Shown: positions 39,986-48,765, numbered from the stretch's first letter. The stretch: 64,000 nucleotides of DNA from Vulcanimicrobiota bacterium (GCA_017307785.1 JAFKGI010000027.1:1-64000), one strand, 5' to 3'. The notes: generated by a model from the letters alone, not told the origin. Translations and numbers: made by a program.

Positions 39986-40020
39986 GGAGAGAGGGGGAGG
40001 GCATGGAGAGGGGGAGAGAG
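39984..40020 (+). repeat. Purine-rich dispersed repeat, copy A
   Basis: Begins GAGGAGAGAGGGGGAGGG directly at the end of radC and supplies the purine-rich leader of the GxxExxY gene. It is one of four copies in the window (A 39984, B 40378, C 49174, D 49287) sharing the core GGAGAGAGGGGGAGG followed by TTGG or ATGG and GAGAGG. B and D lie on the opposite strand. Confidence 0.7.
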
Positions 40021-40461
40021 TTGAGTGCTATGACTGAGACCATCATCGGGTGTCTAATCAGGGTGCATCGAGCATTGGGGCCGGGATTTCGCGAAAAGGT
40101 CTATCAGCGAGCGCTGCTTGTCGAGTTTCGGCGAGTTGGTTTAGAAGTAGAGCGAGAGGTGGTCATTCCAATTTCTTATGAAAACCGTAGGGTCGGGTCC
40201 CACAGGCTGGACCTGGTCGTTGAAGGGACGATTGTCATCGAGCTTAAGGCGGTTCGAGAAATCACTAAGGTCCACTATGCTCAGCTTCGGTCTTATATGA
40301 GGGCAAGCGGAATTCCCATTGGTCTGCTCACCAATTTCTCCTTAGAGCGGACGGATGTCAGGCGCCTGGACGCCAAACCCTCTCCCCCTCCCCCCAATCC
40401 TCCCCCTCTCTCCAAAAAGGCAGGAGAAACCTTGGCGACGCGGATAAATACGAGACAATGA
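40003..40461 (+). CDS. GxxExxY-family protein
   Basis: 152 residues from ATG 40003; ATG 40030 (MTETIIGCLIRVH) matches the usual family start better, and ATG 39982 overlaps the radC stop. The signature GPGFREKVYQRAL is present, followed by LEVEREVVIPISYENRRVG, LDLVVEGTIVIELKAVREI, a PD-(D/E)XK-like strand pattern (D...E-L-K), and PIGLLTNFSLE. The last ~25 residues (PSPPPPNPPPLSKKAG) are encoded by repeat B and are not part of the family. Function is unknown; nuclease-like fold is inferred. Inserted between radC and plsX. Confidence 0.8.
   Translation: MERGRELSAMTETIIGCLIRVHRALGPGFREKVYQRALLVEFRRVGLEVEREVVIPISYENRRVGSHRLDLVVEGTIVIELKAVREITKVHYAQLRSYMRASGIPIGLLTNFSLERTDVRRLDAKPSPPPPNPPPLSKKAGETLATRINTRQ
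40378..40413 (-). repeat. Purine-rich dispersed repeat, copy B (inverted)
   Basis: On the complement reads GGAGAGAGGGGGAGGATTGG and then GGGGAGGGGGAGAGGG. It is in inverse orientation to copy A and lies inside the C-terminal codons of the GxxExxY gene. The pair frames that gene. Confidence 0.75.
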
Positions 40462-41459
40462 GGATCGTGGTGGATGCGATGGGTGGGGACAATGCCCCGG
40501 GCGAGATCGTCCTGGGTGCTGCCAATGCTGCGCGCGCGACCAAAGACGTGCAAATTTGCCTGGTCGGGGACGAGCGACGCATTAAAGCGATGCTTCCGCC
40601 CAAGTCGAATGTGGAGATCAGTCACTGCGACGACTTTTTCCGCATGGATGAGCATCCCGGACCGGGGCTGCGCGGGCGTAAGCAGGCTTCCATGATGGTG
40701 GCCGCCCGCATGATCAAAGAGGGCGAAGCGCAGGCTTTTGTGTGCGCCGGCAACACCGGAGCGCTGCATCAGGTGGCGGCCCTGGAAATCGGCCGCATCA
40801 AAGGCATTCGCCGCTCGGCCCTGGCCGCCGTCTTCCCCACCCGCCCGACCGAGAGCCTGGCGCTGGACGTCGGTGCCAACGCCGACTGCAAGCCGGAATA
40901 CCTGGTCCAGTTTGCCACCATGGGATCGATCTACGCCGAAAAGGTGATGGGCAAGAAGAATCCCCGCGTGGCCCTGCTCAACATCGGCAACGAAGAAGGC
41001 AAAGGCAACGCTCTGGTGCTGGCCGCCCGCGAGCTGCTGCAAAAACAGGCCGGCATCAACTTCGTGGGCAACGTCGAGCCCATCAACTTTTTCAACGGCG
41101 AAGCGGACGTAGCCGTCTGCGACGGCTTCGTCGGCAACATGATGCTCAAGACCAGTGAGGCCGTAGCCGAATGGCTGATGGGCCGGGTGCGCGAAGCGGC
41201 CCTGCGCACGCCCGTCGCCAAGCTGGGCGGACACCTGCTCAAGCCTTCTCTCAAGACCTTACGTCAAGAAATCAACCACTCCGAGCACGGCGGTGCCGTC
41301 ATGCTCGGCCTCAAAGGCGTGGTCATCAAGTGCCACGGCCGGGCCACCGCCGACACCATCGAGAACGGCATCAAGGTGGCCGCCCGCGCGCTGCGCAATC
41401 GGGTGGTGCAGCAAATCGAAGAAAGCCACAAAGAGAGTGGCCAAGAGCTAAGCGTTTGA
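40458..41459 (+). CDS. plsX: Phosphate acyltransferase PlsX
   Basis: 333 residues. Converts acyl-ACP to acyl-phosphate for membrane phospholipid synthesis with PlsY. Opens with IVVDAMGGDNAPGEIVLGA, then the family motifs CAGNTGALHQVAALEIGRIKG, LDVGANADCKPEYLVQFA, NIGNEEGKGN and CDGFVGNMMLKTSEAVAEWL, and SEHGGAVMLGLKGVVIKCHG near the end. Usual size. ATG overlaps the previous stop as ATGA, and its own TGA overlaps the TTG of recG. Confidence 0.95.
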   Translation: MRIVVDAMGGDNAPGEIVLGAANAARATKDVQICLVGDERRIKAMLPPKSNVEISHCDDFFRMDEHPGPGLRGRKQASMMVAARMIKEGEAQAFVCAGNTGALHQVAALEIGRIKGIRRSALAAVFPTRPTESLALDVGANADCKPEYLVQFATMGSIYAEKVMGKKNPRVALLNIGNEEGKGNALVLAARELLQKQAGINFVGNVEPINFFNGEADVAVCDGFVGNMMLKTSEAVAEWLMGRVREAALRTPVAKLGGHLLKPSLKTLRQEINHSEHGGAVMLGLKGVVIKCHGRATADTIENGIKVAARALRNRVVQQIEESHKESGQELSV

Positions 41460-43840
41460 CACTGTCCCCGCGGGGTCGCGAACTGGCCGAAGCGCTGGTG
41501 GTCCAGTTGCGCAAAGAGTATCAAGATGGTTGTCGCGACCGTTACCAGGTAGACCGCCTGGTGCAACGCTGGCAGACCGCCGTGGACGAACTCGAGCCCG
41601 CCGAGGGCCGCCGCCTGACCCAGTCCATCCGACCTCTGCTGCGCGGCTATCACGGTCTGGGTATGGGGGAACGGCAGCACACGCTGGTGGAAACCGGCCA
41701 GGACCTGGCCCGCCTGGCCGGCATCGAGCGCAAGCCCAGCGCCCCCAAGAGCACCACCGTGGCTCCCCCGCCGGCGGCCAAAAGCAATCTGGAACTCGAC
41801 TCCGAGGTCATGTATCTCAAGAACGTCGGGCCTCAAGCCGGCGCTCGACTGCACAAACTGGGGCTGCACACCGTGCGCGACCTCATTCTGCATCTGCCGC
41901 GACGCTGGGAGGACCGCACCGCCATTCGTCCCATCGCCAGCCTGCGCCCGGGAGCGGTGGAAACCGTCCAGGGCAAACTGGGGACCCTCAAAACCAAAAG
42001 CCCGCGCCAGGGCATGACCATCTCCGAATTTTCTCTCAGCGACGGCACCGGCACCGTCATGCTCACCTGGTTCAACCAGCCCCACGCCATCAAGGCCCTG
42101 CAACCCGGAACCACCGTGACGGCCGTGGGCAAGGTCGAAGAGAACTACGGCCAGTTGCAAATCAACACGCCCGAACTGGAAAGCGGCCAAGACAACATTC
42201 AGGCCGGCCGCATCGTGCCGGTTTATCCCCTGACCGGACAGATGAGTCAGAAATGGCTGCGCAAAGTGCTCTTTCAGGCCGTGCCCACCTTTGCTCCCAA
42301 ACTGCCCGACCCCCTACCCGAGCATCTCCTATCTCGCCATTCTTTCCCACGCAAGGGAGCGGCCGTCACCGAGTTCCACTGGCCCGGCGATTTCGCCCGC
42401 CGCGACTGGGCGCGCCGGCGCCTGGCCTTCGAAGAGCTCTTCATGGTCCAAATGGAACTGGCCGAACAGCGCCGTGAGCGCGAAGTCGAGCCACGCCTGC
42501 TCCACTATCGTTTGGATAAACCGCTGGTGGAAAGCTTCCTGGAGCGTCTGCCCTTCGCCCCCACCGGAGCCCAATCCAGGGTGATGGGTCAGATCCTCGG
42601 CGATTTGGGACGCGACGTGCCCATGAATCGGCTGCTGCAGGGAGACGTGGGCGCCGGCAAAACGGTAGTGGCCGCTTTCGCCGCCTGGTGCGGCTTCCAA
42701 AGCGGCTACCAATCGGCCATCATGGCCCCTACCGAAATCCTTTCCGAGCAGCACTACCACAAGCTCCAGGAGATGCTGGAGCCGGCCGGGATGCGCTGCG
42801 CCCGCCTCTCCGGCAGCCAGAAGAAAGCCGAGAAGCGCAAGGTTTACGAAGGACTGGCCGATCACAGCATCGACCTGGTGGTGGGCACCCACGCCCTCAT
42901 TCAGCAGGGAGTGGAGTTCTCCAAACTGGGGGCGGTGGTGGTCGACGAGCAGCACAAGTTCGGCGTGATGCAACGCACCACGCTGCGCCAGAAGGGTCAC
43001 AATCCGGACCTGCTGGTGATGACGGCCACGCCCATCCCGCGCACCCTGGCGCTGACGCTCTACGGCGACCTGGAGGTCTCGCGCCTGGACGAACTGCCGC
43101 CCGGCCGCCAGCCCATCCATTCCGAGTCGGTGCCCTTTTCGGAACGGCGTCGCGTCTACGACGAGATTCGCCAGCAGATCAACGAGGGCCGTCAGGCCTA
43201 CATTATCTGCCCGCTGGTGGAGGAAACCGAAAAGGTGGAGGCGACCGCCGCCGTCGAGGAAGCCGAAGTACTGCGTACCCGGGTCTTCCCCGAGTTCTCG
43301 GTGGGCCTGCTGCACGGACGCATGAAGGGCGCCGACAAGGAAAAGGTCATGCAAGACTTCCGCGACGGCATCCATCAGATTCTCATCTCCACCACCGTCA
43401 TCGAGGTGGGCGTGGACGTGCCCAACGCGACCGTCATGCTGGTGCAGGATGCCAACCGCTTCGGCCTGGCTCAGCTCCACCAGTTGCGCGGCCGCGTGGG
43501 CCGCGGCAAGCACCAGTCTCGCTGCATTTTCATGGGAGACGCCAAAAGCGAAGACTCGGCCCGGCGCCTGAAAGCCATCGCCCGTCTTTCGGACGGCTTT
43601 GACGTGGCCGAAGAAGACCTGCAGATTCGCGGCCCCGGCGACTTCTACGGCCTGCGTCAGTCCGGCTTCCCGGAATTCAAGGTCGCCGACCTGCTGCGCG
43701 ATCAGGATCTATTGGAACTGGCCCGCGGCGAAGCTCAGCAGATTATGAAAGACGACCCGCAGCTGCTGCATTCCGAGCATCGCCTGCTGAAACAAGCGCT
43801 GGAAAGTCGCCAGATGCGCAGCTCCGAGCTGGTCCACTAG
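41456..43840 (+). CDS. recG: ATP-dependent DNA helicase RecG
   Basis: 794 residues from a TTG that overlaps the plsX stop as TTGA. Residues 1-100 are a helical extension not found in the shortest family members; 110-280 is the wedge/OB domain (MYLKNVGPQAGARLHKLGLHTV). Helicase motifs: Walker A GDVGAGKTVVAAF, DEQH in VVDEQHKFGVMQ, TATPIPRTLALTLYG, and motif VI QLHQLRGRVGRG. RecG remodels stalled forks and branched DNA. Family members are ~690 residues, so the N-terminus is about 100 longer. Confidence 0.95.
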   Translation: MTLSPRGRELAEALVVQLRKEYQDGCRDRYQVDRLVQRWQTAVDELEPAEGRRLTQSIRPLLRGYHGLGMGERQHTLVETGQDLARLAGIERKPSAPKSTTVAPPPAAKSNLELDSEVMYLKNVGPQAGARLHKLGLHTVRDLILHLPRRWEDRTAIRPIASLRPGAVETVQGKLGTLKTKSPRQGMTISEFSLSDGTGTVMLTWFNQPHAIKALQPGTTVTAVGKVEENYGQLQINTPELESGQDNIQAGRIVPVYPLTGQMSQKWLRKVLFQAVPTFAPKLPDPLPEHLLSRHSFPRKGAAVTEFHWPGDFARRDWARRRLAFEELFMVQMELAEQRREREVEPRLLHYRLDKPLVESFLERLPFAPTGAQSRVMGQILGDLGRDVPMNRLLQGDVGAGKTVVAAFAAWCGFQSGYQSAIMAPTEILSEQHYHKLQEMLEPAGMRCARLSGSQKKAEKRKVYEGLADHSIDLVVGTHALIQQGVEFSKLGAVVVDEQHKFGVMQRTTLRQKGHNPDLLVMTATPIPRTLALTLYGDLEVSRLDELPPGRQPIHSESVPFSERRRVYDEIRQQINEGRQAYIICPLVEETEKVEATAAVEEAEVLRTRVFPEFSVGLLHGRMKGADKEKVMQDFRDGIHQILISTTVIEVGVDVPNATVMLVQDANRFGLAQLHQLRGRVGRGKHQSRCIFMGDAKSEDSARRLKAIARLSDGFDVAEEDLQIRGPGDFYGLRQSGFPEFKVADLLRDQDLLELARGEAQQIMKDDPQLLHSEHRLLKQALESRQMRSSELVH

Positions 43841-43842
43841 CG

Positions 43843-44319
43843 GTGCTGGGCAAAGTCCGCCCCACCACCGGCAAGGTGCTGGAATCGATTCTCTCGACCC
43901 TGGATGACTACTGGGAAGGCGCGCGCGTGCTCGATCTTTTTGCCGGGTCGGGAAGCCTGGGACTGGCCGCCCAGGCCCACGGCGCCCGCGAGGTGGTGGC
44001 CGTCGAAGGCCACTCCAAGGTAGCCGCCCCTCTGCGCAAAAAGCTCCAGCTGATCGTGGGAGTTCTGCCGGCCGCCTTGAGCAAGGTGGAAGGCCGCTTC
44101 GACATCATTCTCGGAGACCCGCCCTACGGCGTGCCCGAAGGTCCGTCCACACTCGCCCTGCTGAGCCCATTGCTGGAGCCCGACGGCTGGATCGTTTGGG
44201 AGCATCACCACAAAGACCCCTACCCCGACCCGGTGCCAGGGCTGAGCTTGTGGCGCTGTCGGCGCTTCGGAGAAACGGCCGTCTCCTACTACCGCCAGGG
44301 CGGTATTTCGCCGGACTGA
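43843..44319 (+). CDS. rsmD: 16S rRNA (guanine(966)-N2)-methyltransferase RsmD-like
   Basis: 158 residues from GTG. Class I SAM fold: RPTTGKVLESILSTL (RNA-binding start), VLDLFAGSGSLGLAAQAHGA (SAM motif I), VVAVEG, and the catalytic DPPY in IILGDPPYGV. The usual RsmD begins with about 20 more residues (R-I-I-x-G-x-x-x-G-R-x-L) before RPTT; here the gene starts just after recG and this segment is absent, and no in-frame start further up encodes it. The end overlaps the convergent GGCT-like gene by 31 bp. Confidence 0.8.
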   Translation: MLGKVRPTTGKVLESILSTLDDYWEGARVLDLFAGSGSLGLAAQAHGAREVVAVEGHSKVAAPLRKKLQLIVGVLPAALSKVEGRFDIILGDPPYGVPEGPSTLALLSPLLEPDGWIVWEHHHKDPYPDPVPGLSLWRCRRFGETAVSYYRQGGISPD

Positions 44320-44753
44320 TGGGGCCAGCGCTCGATGAGCGGCCATTCGGCCCGGTCCTCAGGAGCGACGTAAGTCCAGACCCACTCCCCCTGCCAGGCC
44401 ACGGCCACCCGCAGGTAGTCGCGCAGAGTGGGCGTGAAGCCTTCGAAGTCATCGAGGTGGCGGCGCATTTCCGGGCAGTCGCGCAGAGTCAAAATCTCTC
44501 CGGCCACCGCACCAGGCCAGGCGGGAGTGGCCGGAACCGGTTCGGCCGGGGCCGACCAGTCGTAGGGAAGGGCCTGCAGAACCGGCCAGTCGGACGGCAG
44601 GGTCAGCGCCGGATATCCCTCGGGCCGCAACCTTAGATGGCCGGGCCAGCTCAGGCTCCGACTGTCCAGAACCCATTCGCTCAACTGGTCATAATTGTTG
44701 TGGTCGGGCCGCAGCGAGCCGTAGACAAAAAGGGATAAGCTCATAAGCGCCAT
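44289..44753 (-). CDS. Gamma-glutamylcyclotransferase-like (AIG2) protein
   Basis: 154 residues (151 from the second ATG at 44744). The N-terminus SLFVYGSLRPDHNNY is the signature of the GGCT/AIG2 fold, where YGSL binds the substrate amino group. Downstream AGEILTLRDCPEMRRHLDDFEGF follows the family pattern, with a Glu-containing E-G-F/Y corresponding to the catalytic region. It may act on gamma-glutamyl compounds. Divergent from thiN across 12 bp. Confidence 0.75.
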   Translation of the reverse strand: MALMSLSLFVYGSLRPDHNNYDQLSEWVLDSRSLSWPGHLRLRPEGYPALTLPSDWPVLQALPYDWSAPAEPVPATPAWPGAVAGEILTLRDCPEMRRHLDDFEGFTPTLRDYLRVAVAWQGEWVWTYVAPEDRAEWPLIERWPHQSGEIPPWR

Positions 44754-44765
44754 AGCTACCTGAGC

Positions 44766-45431
44766 ATGAGCGAAAACCCTGCGGCCATCATCGTGGCCGG
44801 TGGTCCTCCTCCCCCGGTCGCCTGGGCTCGTCCTCTGCTGGAGCGGGCCAGCCTGGTGTTTTGTGCCGATTCCGGCCTGCATTTGTGCCTGGCTTGCGGG
44901 CTCCAGCCGGACATGCTGGTGGGCGACCTGGACTCGGTGGGGCCGGAACAACTGGCGCGACTGCCCCAGCCTCGCTACGGAGTCGAGCATCACCGCAGCG
45001 ACAAGGATGAGTCCGATCTGGATCTGACTTTGCGCGCCCTGGCCCGTTACTGGCAGGGCCCGGTGGACATCCTGGCAGCCCTGGGCGGCCGACTGGACCA
45101 CGCCCTGTTCAATCTCTGCGCCGTCCTCTTTCAGGGTCGCCAGCTCGGCCTGCGCGTGCGTCTGCTGGAGCCGGACACGGTGGTCTACCCCTTGGAGGAC
45201 GAGCCACTGGAACTGGTCGACTTGAGCGGCGCCACCTGCTCGATTCTTCCCCTGGGAAGTCCCCTGGAGGGAGTCCACCTGGAAGGCTTCCGCTACCCCC
45301 TCCGAGGGGAGCCGCTCGGGCACCGCCAGACGCGAGGCCTATCGAACCAGATCGAAAGTTCCACGGCTCGGATTCGTGCCCGCTCGGGACAGGCGCTGGT
45401 GGTCGTCACCAAGAATTACGTGCCATGCTGA
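44766..45431 (+). CDS. thiN: Thiamine pyrophosphokinase
   Basis: 221 residues. Transfers pyrophosphate from ATP to thiamine to make thiamine diphosphate. It shows the family motifs FCADSGLHLCLACGLQPDMLVGDLDSVG (metal/ATP site), HRSDKDESDLDLTLRAL, and AALGGRLDHALFNL, followed by the C-terminal beta domain (GATCSILPLGS... SNQIESSTARIRARSGQALVV). The start codon at 44766 is clear. Its end overlaps the PilZ gene by 7 bp. Confidence 0.9.
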   Translation: MSENPAAIIVAGGPPPPVAWARPLLERASLVFCADSGLHLCLACGLQPDMLVGDLDSVGPEQLARLPQPRYGVEHHRSDKDESDLDLTLRALARYWQGPVDILAALGGRLDHALFNLCAVLFQGRQLGLRVRLLEPDTVVYPLEDEPLELVDLSGATCSILPLGSPLEGVHLEGFRYPLRGEPLGHRQTRGLSNQIESSTARIRARSGQALVVVTKNYVPC

Positions 45432-46015
45432 AAGAACTGCTGGGCTCCCTGCTGGCCGTGCCCATTGACCTCGTCTTCTGTGCCGGCGATATGCTGCACT
45501 TCAAGTGCAACTCCTCGCTGACCCAGGGCAAGGTGCGCAAGGTGCGCGCCCGACTGCCCGAAGGCCAGATGTTTGGGGCCCGCATCGAGGTGCTGGCCCA
45601 GGACGAGAAAAGCGGTCTTTACAAAGGTCGCCTGGTTGACCCCATCGAGGCGATCGCCCACCTGCGCGGCCTGCTGCCCCTGCCTTTTGAGGACAGGCGA
45701 GTCTCGCCGCGCATCGAGAGGACGGTGCGGGTGCTGTCTCCCCAGCTCGAGGGCTTCAGCGCCCTGACACGCGATATTTCGCTGCAGGGACTCTGCCTGG
45801 TGGTCGGTCAAATTTTGAACCCCGGCTCCAAGCTGCAGGTCGAAATGGACCTGGACGCCTCCAGTCCCCATCCGGTGCGCTTCGATCTGGAAATTCGCTG
45901 GTCCGCGCCGGATCTGCTGACCGGGAAGAATCTGGTGGGTGGCTGCTTCCTCACCATGAATCAGCGACAGCGCACGGTGCTCAAGACCTACCTGGCCAGC
46001 ACCTTGACCGCCTAA
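45425..46015 (+). CDS. PilZ-domain protein
   Basis: 196 residues. An N-terminal YcgR-like beta region (IDLVFCAGDMLHFKCNSSLTQGK) precedes a PilZ domain with RRVSPRIERTVRV (R-x-x-x-R) and LTRDISLQGLCLVV (D-x-S-x-x-G), the residues that bind c-di-GMP. It may link that signal to pilus or surface functions in this region. No gene follows on this strand. Confidence 0.85.
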   Translation: MLKELLGSLLAVPIDLVFCAGDMLHFKCNSSLTQGKVRKVRARLPEGQMFGARIEVLAQDEKSGLYKGRLVDPIEAIAHLRGLLPLPFEDRRVSPRIERTVRVLSPQLEGFSALTRDISLQGLCLVVGQILNPGSKLQVEMDLDASSPHPVRFDLEIRWSAPDLLTGKNLVGGCFLTMNQRQRTVLKTYLASTLTA

Positions 46016-46043
46016 AAAAAAGAAGGCCCGCCGGAGGCGGGCC
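46012..46043 (-). terminator. Terminator for the minus-strand kinase/HPt operon
   Basis: GGCCCGCC (46025-46032) and GGCGGGCC (46036-46043) form a perfect stem; on the complement it is followed by TTCTTTTTTTTT. It therefore ends transcripts coming from the minus strand. Confidence 0.8.
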
Positions 46044-46077
46044 AACATGTGACTTGGTGAGTGAGGTGGGTTAGGGC

Positions 46078-46128
46078 TTACAAATCATCGACGACCACTT
46101 CCCAGTCGCGGTCTTCGGTGACAATCAT
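46078..46128 (-). CDS. Tiny ORF (16 aa) before a terminator
   Basis: Codes for MIVTEDRDWEVVVDDL, an acidic peptide, from ATG 46128 to TAA 46078. It lies between the HPt gene and the minus-strand terminator at 46025, so it would be the last frame of that transcript. No Shine-Dalgarno is seen, and nothing recognisable matches it. It could be a chance frame in a 3' untranslated region or a small RNA. Confidence 0.3.
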   Translation of the reverse strand: MIVTEDRDWEVVVDDL

Positions 46129-46240
46129 TGAAAACTACTTGCTGCGGTCACTTTCGTTCCCGTGCTTTTAGATTAGCAAGCCGGCGGCAGCCACCGTAGG
46201 TCGACTGATCCCCTCGACCCGGTACCCGAGTACTGAGTAC

Positions 46241-46579
46241 TCAGCCCTGCAGAACGTGCTCCTGCAGACGGCGCATCACCGACTCCAAAGCCCCGAGAGT
46301 CTCGGACATATCCGGCAGAGGATCCGACTGCGTCTGCTTGTCCAGTTCCAGGCACGCGCGCTCCGCGGCCGGCGAGAACAAATAGGAGAGTCCGCCGCGG
46401 AACCAGTGCACCGCTTTGCGCACTTCCTCCCGGTCATTGGCCACTACCGCCTGGCGCAGGCGAGTAAGCATCGGATCGACCTCGGCCAGAAATTGCTTGA
46501 GCACTTCCTGTAAAATCGTCTCATTGCCGAAGCATTTGAGAGCTTTCTCTCGGTCAAACAGATCCGCATCCTGAGTCAT
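46241..46579 (-). CDS. HPt-domain phosphotransfer protein
   Basis: 112 residues. A four-helix phosphotransfer protein with the active histidine in RKAVHWFRGGLSYLFSPAA, where family members have A-H-x-L-K-G. Starts in the ATGA overlap of the hybrid kinase gene, so it relays phosphate from that kinase's receiver domain. Its stop codon overlaps a GAGTACTGAGTACTC palindrome. Confidence 0.85.
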   Translation of the reverse strand: MTQDADLFDREKALKCFGNETILQEVLKQFLAEVDPMLTRLRQAVVANDREEVRKAVHWFRGGLSYLFSPAAERACLELDKQTQSDPLPDMSETLGALESVMRRLQEHVLQG

Positions 46580-48765
46580 TGCGCTTGTATCCTTAACAAA
46601 ATTCTTTCCAATTCGGGGGCCACGATCGGTTTGGCCAAAAACTCGTTCATGCCGGCGTCCATGCAGAGCTTGCGATCCTGCTCGAACGCTTGAGCCGTCA
46701 GCGCGACGATCATCGTTTGGTTCCGGCCCAAATCCTCCTCCATCCGGCGAATCAGCCGGGTGGCCTCCAGGCCGTCCATGATGGGCATCTGCACATCCAT
46801 GAAAATCACATCGAAATTCTCCTCGCGAGCTTTCTCCACAGCATCCTGGCCATCTTCCACGCAGCTGACTTTGAAATGTCGTTCCTCCAGCAGCAAGCGC
46901 ATCACCGTCTGGCCAATCGGATTGTCTTCCGCCAACAGGGCCGTCATTCCGGGACGAACGACCACCTCAGGCTCCACCGGAGCGGGCGGTTTGGCTTCCG
47001 AAGGTTCCAGGGCAGCCCAAAGGCTGACCGTGGTCAAGGGTGCGCCCACCCGGACGAGCCGCGCGTCTTCCAGGTCGAGTCCGGGCAGCAGCGCCACCCG
47101 AGTCTCGGCCGGCAGTCCGGTCAACCAGGCCCGCAGCTTCTCGGCGTCGCCCAGGCACAGGGGATCGACCACCCAGAAGTCGGCTTGTCCCTGCAAGTCC
47201 CCCTCCTGGACCTCGATGTCCATCCGCCGCAGCGCCTGGAGCACGGCATCCCGATAGCTGGCCTGAGGAGCGAGCACCAGACGACATCGGTCCACGATGG
47301 GACGAGCGGGCCGCAGGCGACCTCGGGCATCGTTGAGGGGCAACTTGAGCGTGCAGGTCGTGCCCTGGCCCGGCTGACTGGTCATCTCCAGGCTTCCGCC
47401 CATCTTGCCCACCAGACGCTGGCAGATGGCCAGGCCCAGACCGGTGCCGCCGAAGCGGCGGTGGATCGAGGCGTTGGCCTGAGCGAAGGGTTGGAAGACC
47501 TCACTCAAACTCTCGGGGGCGATTCCGCAACCGGTGTCAATGACCTGAAAGGTCAACCACTCGGCATCGCTATCGGCGGTCAGACGCACCGAACCGGTTT
47601 CGGTAAACTTGACGGCGTTGCTGATCAGGTTGAGCAGCACCTGAAGCACGCGGGCCGAGTCCCCCGTCAACTGCTCGGGAATCTCTCCGACCTGCCCCCA
47701 CAGGTCAACGTGGCGCTCGGCGCAACGAGTCACAAAGGGGGCCAGTGCCTGAGGAATCAGTTCCGCGGGAGAGTAGGCCAGTTCTTCCACGGTCAGAGCA
47801 TCGGCTTCGATCTTCGAGAAGTCCAACACGTCGTTGAGAATGACCAGCAGATTGTTGGCGCTCTGATGCACCAGGTCGGCATATTCTTTCTGCTGACTGG
47901 TCAGGCCCGTGGTCTTGCGTAGATGCCCGACCATCCCCAGAATGCCGTTCATGGGAGTGCGGATTTCGTGGCTCATACGGGCCAGGAAGTCGCTCTTGGC
48001 CTGGCTGGCGTGGGCTGCCGACTGATAGGCCGCTTCATACTGGCGAGCGCGCAAGGCCAGTTGCTGCTCGAGGGAGACAAATCGACCCGCCACCTTGACG
48101 GCCAACACCCGGATGACGGTGACACCGGTCAGGAGAACCAGCACCAGTCCCAACATCAAGGACCACTCCAGCTGCACGATGGCGCGTTGGAGCTTGTCCT
48201 GACGAACGGCCAGGACGTCCTGTTCGGTTTTGGTCATGCGGCTAAGAATGTTGCGAATGGACTCGCGCAGCAGCGGGCCCTCGCCCGAGACCAGCAGCTT
48301 TTGAGCTTCTCCGGCTGAGCCCGTGTTGAGCAGGGCGTTCTGGCGATTCATCTGCAAGCGCTTGGCGCCGAGTAAACCGTGGAGTTGGTCGCAACGCTCC
48401 ACTTCTTCGCGGTCCTGGAGCAAGGTGCGCAAGTCTTTCAGCGGCCCGGTGAAATCAGCGCTGGCTTCATAAGCATCCAGCAAGGCCTGATTGCCCGTGA
48501 AAAGGTAACCTCGCTGGTTGCTTTCCGCCTGATAGAGATCGCTCTCCAGGCGCCTCAGGGTTGTCTGCACCTGCAGGCTGCGCCGGGTCCATTCTCGCTG
48601 CACGTTGACCTCGTGAAAAAGATACAGGGTCCAGAGAGCCGTCGCGAATTGAATGACCAAGATCAACAGCACGCCGAACTGAACCAGGCCGGTTAACGCA
48701 GCCCCCTGGCCGCGTGTAAGTTCCTCCGCGGAGGAAGACGGCGGCTCTTCGCTGTGGTTGGTCAT
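46576..48765 (-). CDS. Hybrid sensor histidine kinase with CHASE3-like sensor
   Basis: 729 residues. Two membrane spans at ~25-48 and ~205-225 enclose a periplasmic, helical CHASE3-like domain (RRLESDLYQAESNQRGYLFTGNQAL). HisKA carries SHEIRTPMNGILGM, the ATPase has NAVKF, DTGCGI, FQPFAQANASIHRRFGGTGLGL, then a degenerate receiver (440-560) and a true receiver at the end with Asp in VIFMDVQMPIMDGLEATR and Lys in EFLAKPI. A two-step relay to the HPt protein is likely. An AGGA site stands 10 bases before the ATG. Confidence 0.92.
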   Translation of the reverse strand: MTNHSEEPPSSSAEELTRGQGAALTGLVQFGVLLILVIQFATALWTLYLFHEVNVQREWTRRSLQVQTTLRRLESDLYQAESNQRGYLFTGNQALLDAYEASADFTGPLKDLRTLLQDREEVERCDQLHGLLGAKRLQMNRQNALLNTGSAGEAQKLLVSGEGPLLRESIRNILSRMTKTEQDVLAVRQDKLQRAIVQLEWSLMLGLVLVLLTGVTVIRVLAVKVAGRFVSLEQQLALRARQYEAAYQSAAHASQAKSDFLARMSHEIRTPMNGILGMVGHLRKTTGLTSQQKEYADLVHQSANNLLVILNDVLDFSKIEADALTVEELAYSPAELIPQALAPFVTRCAERHVDLWGQVGEIPEQLTGDSARVLQVLLNLISNAVKFTETGSVRLTADSDAEWLTFQVIDTGCGIAPESLSEVFQPFAQANASIHRRFGGTGLGLAICQRLVGKMGGSLEMTSQPGQGTTCTLKLPLNDARGRLRPARPIVDRCRLVLAPQASYRDAVLQALRRMDIEVQEGDLQGQADFWVVDPLCLGDAEKLRAWLTGLPAETRVALLPGLDLEDARLVRVGAPLTTVSLWAALEPSEAKPPAPVEPEVVVRPGMTALLAEDNPIGQTVMRLLLEERHFKVSCVEDGQDAVEKAREENFDVIFMDVQMPIMDGLEATRLIRRMEEDLGRNQTMIVALTAQAFEQDRKLCMDAGMNEFLAKPIVAPELERILLRIQAQ

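Noticed and set aside
41171..41455. Upstream extension of recG within plsX
   Set aside because: It is out of frame over conserved plsX codons; the TTGA overlap at 41456 is a better start.
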